Shown: positions 9,201 through 21,200 of the stretch, one piece after another
Layout: every line of letters begins with the position of its first letter
Position numbering within the stretch: the stretch's first letter is position 1
NCBI GenBank assembly: GCA_964019135.1
Contig: OZ025263.1
Span: forward strand, 23,807,639 to 23,871,638
DNA from: Arenicola marina
Taxonomy: Eukaryota > Annelida > Polychaeta > Arenicolidae
Length of the DNA stretch: 64,000 bases
Direction of reading: 5' to 3'
Notes under the pieces: generated by a model
Databases searched by the model: none
Told to the model about the DNA's origin: nothing
What the model saw: only the letters and a program-made list of their open reading frames with translations
Translations under genes and position numbers: made by a program

Positions 9201-12200
9201 TCGTCGTGATTGGTGTTGTGTTTTGTGTTGTAGTTTGTGTTGTGGTTGGTGTTGTGGTTTGGGTTGTAGTTCCTGTTGCGGTTGGTGTTGTAATTGCTGT
9301 CGTGGTTGGTGTTGTGGTTTGTGTTGTAGTTACCGTTGTGGTTGGCGTTGTGGTTTGTGTTGTGGTTTGTGTTGTGGTTGGTGTTGTGGTTGGTGTTGTG
9401 GTTTGTGTTGTTGTTTCAGTCGTGGTTGGTGTTGTTGTAGCTGTGGTTGTTTCAGTCGTGGTTGGTGTTGTTGTCGCCGTCGTTGTTTCCGTCGTAGTTT
9501 GTGTTGTTGTCGCCGTTGTAGTTTCAGTCGTGGTTGGCGTTGTTATCGCTGTTGTTGTTACAGTCGTGGTTGGTGTTGTAGTGGCTGTTGTTGTTTCAGT
9601 CGTGGTTGGCGTTGTTGTCGCTGTTGTTGTCACAGTCGTGGTCGGTGTTGTTGTAGCTGTTGTTGTTTCAGTCGTGGTTGGTGTTGTTGTCGCCGTTGTA
9701 GTTTCAGTCGGGGTTGGTGTAGTTGTTGCTGTTGTCCCTGTCGTGGATTGACTCGTTGACCTAGTTGTCGTTTCCGTAGATGTTGGTCCAGTCACTGTCG
9801 TGAATGTTTCAGTGGTTAAACTGACGGTGGAATCGGTTATTGTCGTTTGAGTTGTTGACGTTTCTGGGTTTGTTGTGGTTTGCTTTGTTGTAAGGGTTGT
9901 AGTTTCGGTCGGCGTGGGAGTTGTTGTGATTTCCGTTGAGGTAGCACTTGTAGTTTTGCTCGTTGCTGGAGTTGTTGTCGCCGTTGTAGTTTCAGACGTG
10001 GTTGCCGTTGTTGTGGCCGTTGTAGTTTCAGTCGTCGTTGGTGTTGTTGTCGCCGTTGTAATTTCAGTCGTGGTGGGAGTGGTTGTCGCCGTTGTATTTT
10101 CAGTCGTGGTTGGTGTTGTTGTGGCTGTTGTTGTTTCAGTCGTGGTTGGAGTTTTTGTGGCAGTTGTTGTTTCCGTCGTGGTTGGTGTTGTAGTAGGCGT
10201 TGTAGTTGCAACCGTGGTTGGTGTTGTTGTGGCGGTTGTACTTGCAGTCGTGGTTGGTGTTGTTGTTGCCGTTGTTGTCACAGTCGTGGTCGGTGTTGTT
10301 GTAGCTGTTGTTGTTTCAGTCGTGGTTGGTGTTGTTGTCGCCGTTGTAGTTTCAGTCGGGGTTGGTGTAGTTGTTGCTGTTGTCCCTGTCGTGGATTGAC
10401 TCGTTGACCTACTTGTCGTTTCAGTAGATGTTGGTCCAGTCACTGTCGTGAATGCTTCAGTGGTTAAACTGACGGTGGAATCGGTTATTGTCGTTTGAGT
10501 TGTTGACGTTTCTGGGTTTGTTGTGGTTTGCTTTGTTGTAAGGGTTGTAGTTTCGGTCGGCGTGGGAGTTGTTGTGATTTCCGTTGAGGTAGCACTTGTA
10601 GTTTTGCTCGTTGCTGGAGTTGTTGTCGCCGTTGTAGTTTCAGACGTGGTTGCCGTTGTTGTGGCCGTTGTAGTTTCAGTCGTCGTTGGTGTTGTTGTCG
10701 CCGTTGTAATTTCAGTCGTGGTGGGAGTGGTTGTCGCCGTTGTATTTTCAGTCGTGGTTGGTGTTGTTATGGCTGTTGTTGTTTCAGTCGTGGTTGGAGT
10801 TTTTGTGGCAGTTGTTGTTTCCGTCGTGGTTGGTGTTGTAGTAGGCGTTGTAGTTGCAACCGTGGTTGGTGTTGTTGTGGCGGTTGTACTTGCAGTCGTG
10901 GTTGGTGTTGTTGTTGCCGTTGTTGTTTCAGTCGTGGTCGGTGTTGTTGTCGCCGTTCTTGTTACAGTCGTGGTTGGTATTGTTGTGGCTGTTGTCGTTT
11001 CAGTCGTGGTTGGTGTTGTTGACGCCGTTGTTGTTTCAGTCGTGGATGGTGTTGTTGTGGCGGTTGTACTTGCAGTCGGGGTTGGTGTTGTTGTCGCCGT
11101 TGTTGTTTTAGTCGTGGTTGGTGTTGTTGTGGCTGTTGTTGTTTCAGTCGTGGTTGGTGTTGCAGTGGCCGTTGTAGTTGCAGTCGTGGTTGGTGTTGTT
11201 TTGGCTGTTGTCGTTTCAGTCGTGGTTGGTGTTGTTGTCGCCGTTGTTGTTTTAGTCGTGGTTGGTATTGTTGTGGCTGTTGTTGTTTCAGTCGTGGTTG
11301 GCGTTGTTGTCGCCGTTGTTGTTTCAGTCGTCGTTGGTGTTGTTGTCGCCGTTGTTGTTTCAGTCGTGGTTGGCGTTGTTGTCGCCGTTATTGTTACAGT
11401 CGTGGTTGGTGTTGTTGTGGCTGTTGTAGTTTCAGTCGTGGTTGGCGTTGTTGTCGCCGTTGTTGTTTCAGTCGTCGTTGGTGTTGTTGTCGCCGTTGTT
11501 GTTTCAGTCGTGGTTGGCGTTGTTGTCGCCGTTATTGTTACAGTCGTGGTTGGTGTTGTTGTGGCTGTTGTAGTTTCAGTCGTCGTTGGTGTTGTTGTCG
11601 CCGTTGTAGTTTCAGTCGTGGTTGGTGTTGTTGGCGCCGTTGTTGTTTCAGTTGTGGTTGGTGTTGTTGTGGCGGTTGTACTTGCAGCCGTGGTTGGTGT
11701 TGTTGTGGCTGTTGTTGTTTCAGTCGTGGTTGGTGTTGTAGTGGCCGTTGTAGTTGCAGTCGTGGTTGGTGTTGTTGTGGCTGTTGTCGTTTCAGTCGTG
11801 GTTGGTGTTGTTGTGGCTGTTGTTGTTTTAGTCGTGGTTGGTGTTGTTGTCGCCGTTGTAGTTTTAGTCGTGGTTGGTGGTGTTGTGGCTGTTGTTGTTT
11901 CAGTCGTGGTTGGTGTTGTTGTCGCCGTTGTTGTTTCAGTCGTGGTTGGTGTTGTTGTCGCCGTAGTAGTTTTAGTCGTGGTTGGTGTTGTTGTGGCTGT
12001 TGTTGTTTCAGTCGTCGTTGGTGTTGTTGTCGCCGTTGTTGTTTCAGTCGTGGTTGGCGTTGTTGTCGCCGTTGTTGTTACAGTCGTGGTTGGTGTTGTT
12101 GTGGCTGTTGTAGTTTCAGTCGTCGTTGGTGTTGTTGTCGCCGTTGTAGTTTTAGCCGTGGTTGGTGTTGTTGTGGCTGTTGTTGTTTCAGTCGTGGCTG

Positions 12201-15200
12201 GTGTTGTTGTCGCCGTTGTTGTTTCAGTCGCGGTTGGTGCTGTTGTCGCCGTAGTAGTTGCAGTCGTGGCTGGTGTTGTCGTAGCTGTTGTTGTTTCAGT
12301 CGTGGTTGGTGTTGTTGTGGCTGTTGTTGTTTCGGTCGTAGTTGGTGTGGTTGTGTCTATTGTTGTTTCAGTCGAGGTCGCCGTTGTCGTAGCCGTTGTT
12401 GTCTCAGTCGTGGTTGGTGTTGTTGCCGCCGTAGTAGTTGCAGTCGTGGTTGGTGTTGTTGTTGATGTTGTTGTTGCAGTCGTGGTTGGTGATGTTGTCG
12501 CCGTTGTTGTTGCAGTCGTGGTTGGTGTTGTTGTCGCCGTTGTTGTTACAGTCGTGGTTGGTGTTGTTGTGGCTGTTGTTGTTTCAGTCGTGGTTGGTGT
12601 TGTTGTTGCCGTTGTTGTTTCAGTCGTGGTTGGCGTTGTTGCCGTTGTTGTTTCAGTCGTGGTTGGCGTTGTGGCCGTTGTTGTTGCAGTCGTGGTTGGC
12701 GTTGTTGTCGCCGTTGTAGTTTCAGTCGGGGTTGGTGTAGTTGTTGCTGTTGTCCCTGTGGTGGATTGACTCGTTGACCTAGTTATCGTTTCCGTAGATG
12801 TTGGTCCAGTCACTGTCGTGAATGTTTCAGTGGTTAAACTGACGGTGGAATCGGTTATTGTCGTTTGAGTTGTTGACGTTTCTGGGTTGGTTGTGGTTTG
12901 CTTTGTTGTAAGGGTTGTAGTTTCGGTCGGCGTGGGAGTTGTTGTGATTTCTGTTGAGGTAGCACTTGTAGTTTTACTCGTTGTTGGAGTGGTTGTGGCT
13001 ATTGTAGATTCTGTTGTGGCTGGTGTTGTTGTGGCTGTTGTTTCAGTCGTGGTTGGTGTTGTTGTCGCCGTTGTAGTTTCAGTTGTGGTTGGTGTTGTTG
13101 TGGCTGTTGTTGTTTCCGTCGTGGTTGGTGTTGTTGTCGCCGTTGTAGTTTCAGTCGGGGTTGGTGTCGTTGTGGCCGTTGTAGTTTCAGTCGTGGTTGG
13201 TGTTGTTGACGCCGTTGTAGTTTCAGTCGTGGTTGGTGTTGTTGTGGCTGTTGTTTCAGTCTTGGTTGGAGTTGTTGTGGCTGTTGTTGTTTCCGTCGTG
13301 GTTGCGGTTGTTGTCGCCGTTGAAGTTTCAGTCGTGGTTGGTGTTGTTGTCGCCGTAGTAGTTGCAGTCGTGGTTGGTGTTGTCGTAGCTGTTGTTGTTT
13401 CAGTCGTGGTTGGCGTTGTTGTGGCTGTTGTTGTTTCAGTCGTTGTTGGTGTTGTAGTGGCCGTTGTAGTTGCAGTCGTAGTTGGTGTTGTCGTAGCTGT
13501 TGTTGTTTCAGTCGTGGTTGGCGTTGTTATGGCTGTTGTCGTTTCAGTCGTGGTTGGCGTTGTAGAGGCCGTTGTTGTTTCAGTCGTGGTTGGTGTTGTA
13601 GTTGCCGTTGTTGTTTCAGTCGTGGTCGGTGTTGTAGTTACCGTTGTTGTTTCAGTCGTGGTTGGTGTTGTAGTGGCCGTTGTTGTTTCAGTCGTGGTTG
13701 GTGTTGTTGTCGCCGTTGTTGTTTCAGTCGTGGTTGGTGTTGTTGTGGCTGTTGTTGTTTCAGTCGTAGTTGGTGTTGTTGTGTCTGTTGTTGTTTCAGT
13801 CGTGGTCGCCGTTGTCGTAGCCGTTGTTGTTTCAGTCGTGGTCGGTGTTGTAGTGGCCGTTGTTGTTTCAGTCGTAGTTGGTGTTGTTGTGGCTGTTGTT
13901 GTTTCAGTCGTAGTTGGTGTTGTTGTGTCTGTTGTTGTTTCAGTCGTGGTCGCCGTTGTCGTAGCCGTTGTTGTTTCAGTCGTGGTTGGTGTTTTAGTGG
14001 GCGTTGTTGTTTCAGTCGTGGTTGGTGTTGTAGTGGCCGTTGTTGTTTGAGTCGTGGTCGGTGTTGTTGTCGCCGTTGTTGTTACAGTCGTGGTTGGTGT
14101 TGTTGTCGCCGTTGTTGTTTCAGTCGTGGTCGGTGTTGTAGTTACCGTTGTTGTTTCAGTCGTGGTTGGCGTTGTTGCCGTTGTTGTTTCAGTCGTGGTT
14201 GGCGGTGTGGCCGTTGTTGTTGCAGTCGTGGTTGGCGTTGTTGTCGCCGTTGTAGTTTCAGTCGGGGTTGGTGTAGTTGTTGCTGTTGTCCCTGTGGTGG
14301 ATTGACTCGTTGACCTAGTTGTCGTTTCCGTAGATGTTGGTCCAGTCAATGTCGTGAATGTTTCAGTGGTTAAACTGACGGTGGAATCGGTTATTGTCGT
14401 TTGAGTTGTTGACGTTTCTGGGTTGGTTGTGGTTTGCTTTGTTGTAAGGGTTGTAGTTTCGGTCGCCGTGGGAGTTGTTGTGATTTCTGTTGAGGTAGCA
14501 CTTGTAGTTTTACTCGTTGTTGGAGTGGTTGTGGCTATTGTAGATTCTGTTGTGGCTGGTGTTGTTGTGGCTGTTGTTTCAGTCGTGGTTGGTGTTGTTG
14601 TCGCCGTTGTAGTTTCAGTTGTGGTTGGTGTTGTTGTGGCTGTTGTTGTTTCCGTCACGGTTGGTGTTGTTGTCGCCGTTGTAGTTTCAGTCGTGGTTGG
14701 TGTCGTTGTGGCCGTTGTAGTTTCAGTCGTGGTTGGTGTTGTTGACGCCGTTGTAGTTTCAGTCGTGGTTGGTGTTGTTGTGGCTGTTGTTGTTTCAGTC
14801 TTGGTTGGTGTTGTAGTGGCCGTTGTTGCTTCAGTCGTTTTTGGTGTTGTAGTGGCCGTTGTTGTTTCAGTCGTGGTCGGTGTTGTTGTCGCCGTTGTTG
14901 TTTCAGTCGTGGTCGGTGTTGTTGTCCCCGTTGTTGTTACAGTCGTGGTTGGTGTTGTAGTGGCCGTTGTTGTTTCAGTCGTGGTCGGTGTTGTTGTCCC
15001 CGTTGTTGTTACAGTCGTGGTTGGTGTTGTTGTCGCCGTTGTTGTTTCAGTCGTGGTTGGTGTTGTAGTGGCCGTTGTTGTTTCAGTCGTGGTCGGTGTT
15101 GCTGTCCCCGTTGTTGTTTCAGTCGTGGTTGGTGTTGTTGTGGCTGTTGTTGTTTCGGTCGTAGTTGGTGTTGTTGTGTCTGTTGTTGTTTCAGTCGTGG

Positions 15201-18200
15201 TTGGCGTTGTTGTGGCTGTTGTTTTTTCAGTCGTTGTTGGTGTTGTAGTGGCCGTTGTAGTTGCAGTCGTGGTTGGTGTTGTCGTAGCTGTTGTTGTTTC
15301 AGTCGTGGTTGGCGTTGTTGTGGCTGTTGTCGTTTCAGTCGTGGTTGGCGTTGTAGAGGCCGTTGTTGTTTCAGTCGTGGTTGGTGTTGTAGTTGCCGTT
15401 GTTGTTTCAGTCGTGGTCGGTGTTGTAGTTACCGTTGTTGTTTCAGTCGTAGTTGGTGTTGTTGTGGCTGTTGTTGTTTCAGTCGTAGTTGGTGTTGTTG
15501 TGTCTGTTGTTGTTTCAGTCGTGGTCGCCGTTGTCGTAGCCGTTGTTGTTTCAGTCGTGGTTGGTGTTGTAGTGGCCGTTGTTGTTTCAGTCGTGGTTGG
15601 TGTTGTAGTGGCCGTTGTTGTTTCAGTCGTGGTCGGTGTTGTTGTCGCCGTTGTTGTTACAGTCGTGGTTGGTGTTCTTGTCGCCGTTGTTGTTTCAGTC
15701 GTGGTCGGTGTTGTAGTTACCGTTGTTGTTTCTGTCGTGGTTGGTGTTGTAGTGGCCGTTGTAGTTGCAGTCGTGGTTGGTGTTGTTTTGGCTGTTGTCG
15801 TTTCAGTCGTGGTTGGTGTTGTTGTCGCCGTTGTTGTTTTAGTCGTGATTGGTGTTGTTGTAGCTGTTGTTGTTTCAGTCGTGGTTGGTGTTGTTGTCGC
15901 CGTTGTAGTTTCAGTCGTGGTTGGCGTTGTTGTCGCCGTTGTTGTTTCAGTCGTCGTTGGTGTTGTTGTCGCCGTTCTTGTTTCAGTCGTGGTTGGCGTT
16001 GTTGTCGCCGCTGTTGTTACAGTCGTGGTTGGTGTTGTTGTGGCTGTTGTAGTTTCAGTCGTCGTTGGTGTTGTTGTCGCCGTTGTAGTTTCAGTCGTGG
16101 TTGGTGTTGTTGTCGCCGTTGTTGTTTCAGTTGTGGTTGGTGTTGTTGTGGCGGTTGTACTTGCAGCCGTGGTTGGTGTTGTTGTGGCTGTTGTTGTTTC
16201 AGTCGTGGTTGGTGTTGTAGTGGCCGTTGTAGTTGCAGTCGTGGTTGGTGTTGTTGTGGCTGTTGTCGTTTCAGTCGTGGTTGGTGTTGTTGTGGCTGTT
16301 GTTGTTTTAGTCGTGGTTGGTGTTGTCGCCGTTGTAGTTTTAGTCGTGGTTGGTGTTGTTGTGGCTGTTGTTGTTTCAGTCGTGGTTGGTGTTGTTGTCG
16401 CCGTTGTTGTTTCAGTCGTGTTTGGTGCTGTTGTCGCCGTAGTAGTTGCAGTCGTGGCTGGTGTTGTCGTAGCTGTTGTTGTTTCAGTCGTGGTTGGTGT
16501 TGTTGTGGCTGTTGTTGTTTCGGTCGTAGTTGGTGTTGTTGTGTCTGTTGTTGTTTCAGTCGAGATCGCCGTTGTCGTAGCCGTTGTTGTCTCAGTCGTG
16601 GTTGGTGTTGTTGTCGCCGTTGTTGTTACAGTCGTGGTTGGTGTTGTTGTCGCCGTTGTTGTTACAGTCGTGGTTGGTGTTGTTGTGGCTGTTGTTGTTT
16701 CAGTCGTGGTTGGTGTTGTTGTTGCCGTTGTTGTTTCAGTCATGGTTGGCGTTGTTGCCGTTGTTGTTTCAGTCGTGGTTGGCGTTGTGGCCGTTGTTGT
16801 TGCAGTCGTGGTTGGCGTTGTTGTCGCCGTTGTAGTTTCAGTCGGGGTTGGTGTAGTTGTTGCTGTTGTCCCTGTGGTGGATTGACTCGTTGACCTAGTT
16901 GTCGTTTCCGTAGATGTTGGTCCAGTCAATGTCGTGAATGTTTCAGTGGTTAAACTGACGGTGGAATCGGTTATTGTCGTTTGAGTTGTTGACGTTTCTG
17001 GGTTGGTTGTGGTTTGCTTTGTTGTAAGGGTTGTATTTTCGGTTGGCGTGGGAGTTGTTGTGATTTCTGTTGAGGTAGCACTTGTAGTTTTACTCGTTGT
17101 TGGAGTGGTTGTGGCTATTGTAGATTCTGTTGTGGCTGGTGTTGTTGTGGCTGTTGTTTCAGTCGTGGTTGGTGTTGTTGTCGCCGTTGTAGTTTCAGTT
17201 GTGGTTGGTGTTGTTGTGGCTGTTGTTGTTTCCGTCGCGGTTGGTGTTGTTGTCGCCGTTGTAGTTTCAGTCGTGGTTGGTGTCGTTGTGGCCGTTGTAG
17301 TTTCAGTCGTGGTTGGTGTTGTTGACGCCGTTGTAGTTTCAGTCGTGGTTGGTGTTGTTGTGGCTGTTGTTGTTTCAGTCTTGGTTGGAGTTGTTGTGGC
17401 TGTTGTTGTTTCCGTCGTGGTTGCGGTTGTTGTCGCCGTTGAAGTTTCAGTCGTGGTTGGTGTTGTTGTCGCCGTAGTAGTTGCAGTCGTGGTTGGTGTT
17501 GTCGTAGCCGTTGTTGTTTCAGTCGTGGTTGGCGTTGTTGTGGCTGTTGTTGTTTCAGTCGTTGTTGGTGTTGTAGTGGCCGTTGTAGTTGCAGTCGTGG
17601 TTGGTGTTGTCGTAGTTGTTGTTGTTTCAGTCGTGGTTGGCGTTGTTGTGGCTGTTGTCGTTTCAGTCGTGGTTGGCGTTGTAGAGGCCGTTGTTGTTTC
17701 AGTCGTGGTTGGTGTTGTAGTTGCCGTTGTTGTTTCAGTCGTGGTCGGTGTTGTAGTTACCGTTGTTGTTTCAGTCGAGGTTGGTGTTGTAGTTACCGTT
17801 GTTGTTTTAGTCGTGGTTGGTGTTGTAGTGGCCGTTGTTGTTTCAGTCGTGGTTGGTGTTGTAGTGGCCGTTGTTGTTTCAGTCGTGGTCGGTGTTGTTG
17901 TCGCCGTTGTTGTTACAGTCGTGGTTGGTGTTGTTGTCGCCGTTGTTGTTTCAGTCGTGGTCGGTGTTGTAGTTACCGTTGTTGTTTCAGTCGTGGTTGG
18001 TGTTGTAGTTGCCGTTGTTGTCTCAGTCGTGGTCGGTGTTGTAGTTACCGTTGTTGTTTCAGTCGTGGTTGGTGTTGTAGTGGCCGTTGTTGTTTCAGTC
18101 GTGGTTGGTGTTGTAGTGGCCGTTGTTGTTTCAGTCGTGGTCGGTGTTGTTGTCGCCGTTGTTGTTACAGTCGTGGTTGGTGTTGTTGTCGCCGTTGTTG

Positions 18201-21200
18201 TTTCAGTCGTGGTCGGTGTTGTAGTTACCGTTGTTGTTTCAGTCGTGGTTGGTGTTGTAGTGGCCGTTGTTGTTTCAGTCGTGGTTGGTGTTGTTGTCGC
18301 CGTTGTTGTTTCAGTTGTGGTTGGTGTTGTTGTGGCTGTTGTTGTTTCAGTCGTAGTTGGTGTTGTTGTGTCTGTTGTTGTTTCAGTCGTGGTCGCCGTT
18401 GTCGTAGCCGTTGTTGTTTCAGTCGTGGTCGGTGTTGTAGTTACCGTTGTTGTTTCAGTCGTGGTTGGTGTTGTAGTGGCCGTTGTTGTTTCAGTCGTGG
18501 TTGGTGTTGTAGTGGCCGTTGTTGTTTCAGTCGTGGTCGGTGTTGTTGTCGCCGTTGTTGTTTCAGTCGTGGTCGGTGTTGTTGTCCCCGTTGTTGTTAC
18601 AGTCGTGGTTGGTGTTCTAGAGGCCGTTGTTGTTTCAGTCGCGGTTGGTGTTGTAGTTGCCGTTGTTGTTTCAGTCGTGGTCGGTGTTGTAGTTAGCGTT
18701 GTTGTTTCAGTCGTGGTTGGTGTTGTAGTGGCCGTTGTTGTTTCAGTCGTGGTTGGTGTTGTAGTGGCCGTTGTTGTTTCAGTCGTGGTCGGTGTTGTTG
18801 TCGCCGTTGTTGTTACAGTCGTGGTTGGTGTTGTTGTCGCCGTTGTTGTTTCAGTCGTGGTCGGTGTTGTAGTTACCGTTGTTGTTTCAGTCGTGGTTGG
18901 TGTTGTAGTGGCCGTTGTTGTTTCAGTCGTGGTTGGTGTTGTTGTCGAGGTTGTTGTTTCAGTTGCGGTTGGTGTTGTTGTGGCTGTTGTTGTTTCAGTC
19001 GTAGTTGGTGTTGTTGTGTCTGTTGTTGTTTCAGTCGTGGTCGCCGTTGTCGTAGCCGTTGTTGTTTCAGTCGTGGTTGGTGTTGTAGTTACCGTTGTTG
19101 TTTCAGTCGTGGTTGGTGTTGTAGTGGCCATTGTTGTTTCAGTCGTGGTTGGTGTTGTAGTGGCCGTTGTTGTTTCAGTCGTGGTCGGTGTTGTTTTCGC
19201 CGTTGTTGTTTCAGTCGTGGTCGTTGTTGTTGTCCCCGTTGTTGTTACAGTCGTGGTTGGTGTTGTAGAGGCCGTTGTTGTTTCAGTCGTGGTTGGTGTT
19301 GTAGTCCCCGTTGTTGTTTCAGTCGTGGTCGGTGTTGTAGTTACCGTTGTTGTTTCAGTCGTGGTTGGTGTTGTAGTGGCCGTTGTTGTTTCAGTCGTGG
19401 TCGGTGTTGTAGTGGCCGTTGTTGTTTCAGTCGTGGTCGGTGTTGTTGTCGCCGTTGTTGTTACAGTCGTGGTTGGTGTTGTTGTCGCCGTTGTTGTTTC
19501 AGTCGTGGTCGGTGTTGTAGTTACCGTTGTTGTTTCAGTCGTGGTTGGTGTTGTAGTGGCCGTTGTTGTTTCAGTCGTGGTTGGTGTTGTTGTCGCCGTT
19601 GTTCTTCCAGTTGTGGTTGGTGTTGTTGTGGCTGTTGTTGTTTCAGTCGTAGTTGGTGTTGTTGTGTCTGTTGTTGTTTCAGTCGTGGTCGCCGTTGTCG
19701 TAGCCGTTGTTGTTTCAGTCGTGGTCGGTGTTGTAGTTACCGTTGTTGTTTCAGTCGTGGTTGGTGTTGTAGTGGCCGTTGTTGTTTCAGTCGTGGTTGG
19801 TGTTGTAGTGGCCGTTGTTGTTTCAGTCGTGGTCGGTGTTGTTGTCGCCGTTGTTGTTTCAATCGTGGTCGGTGTTGTTGTCCCCGTTGTTGTTACAGTC
19901 GTGGTTGGTGTTGTAGTGGCCGTTGTTGTTTCAGTCGTGGTCGGTGTTGTTGTCCCCGTTGTTGTTACAGTCGTGGTTGGTGTTGTTGTCGCCGTTGTTG
20001 TTTCAGTCGTGGTTGGTGTTGTAGTGGCCGTTGTTGTTTCAGTCGTGGTCGGTGTTGTTGTCGCCGTTGTTGTTTCAGTCGTGGTCGGTGTTGTTGTCCC
20101 CGTTGTTGTTACAGTCGTGGTTGGTGTTCTAGAGGCCGTTGTTGTTTCAGTCGTGGTTGGTGTTGTAGTTGCCGTTGTTGTTTCAGTCGTGGTCGGTGTT
20201 GTAGTTAGCGTTGTTGTTTCAGTCGTGGTTGGTGTTGTAGTGGCCGTTGTTGTTTCAGTCGTGGTTGGTGTTGTAGTGGCCGTTGTTGTTTCAGTCGTGG
20301 TCGGTGTTGTTGTCGCCGTTGTTGTTACAGTCGTGGTTGGTGTTGTTGTCGCCGTTGTTGTTTCAGTCGTGGTCGGTGTTGTAGTTACCGTTGTTGTTTC
20401 AGTCGTGGTTGGTGTTGTAGTGGCCGTTGTTGTTTCAGTCGTGGTTGGTGTTGTTGTCGAGGTTGTTGTTTCAGTTGCGGTTGGTGTTGTTGTGGCTGTT
20501 GTTGTTTCAGTCGTAGTTGGTGTTGTTGTGTCTGTTGTTGTTTCAGTCGTGGTCGCCGTTGTCGTAGCCGTTGTTGTTTCAGTCGTGGTTGGTGTTGTAG
20601 TTACCGTTGTTGTTTCAGTCGTGGTTGGTGTTGTAGTGGCCGTTGTTGTTTCAGTCGTGGTTGGTGTTGTAGTGGCCGTTGTTGTTTCAGTCGTGGTCGG
20701 TGTTGTTTTCGCCGTTGTTGTTTCAGTCGTGGTCGTTGTTGTTGTCCCCGTTGTTGTTACAGTCGTGGTTGGTGTTGTAGAGGCCGTTGTTGTTTCAGTC
20801 GTGGTTGGTGTTGTAGTCCCCGTTGTTGTTTCAGTCGTGGTCGGTGTTGTAGTTACCGTTGTTGTTTCAGTCGTGGTTGGTGTTGTAGTGGCCGTTGTTG
20901 TTTCAGTCGTGGTCGGTGTTGTAGTGGCCGTTGTTGTTTCAGTCGTGGTCGGTGTTGTTGTCGCCGTTGTTGTTACAGTCGTGGTTGGTGTTGTTGTCGC
21001 CGTTGTTGTTTCAGTCGTGGTCGGTGTTGTAGTTACCGTTGTTGTTTCAGTCGTGGTTGGTGTTGTAGTGGCCGTTGTTGTTTCAGTCGTGGTTGGTGTT
21101 GTTGTCGCCGTTGTTCTTCCAGTTGTGGTTGGTGTTGTTGTGGCTGTTGTTGTTTCAGTCGTAGTTGGTGTTGTTGTGTCTGTTGTTGTTTCAGTCGTGG

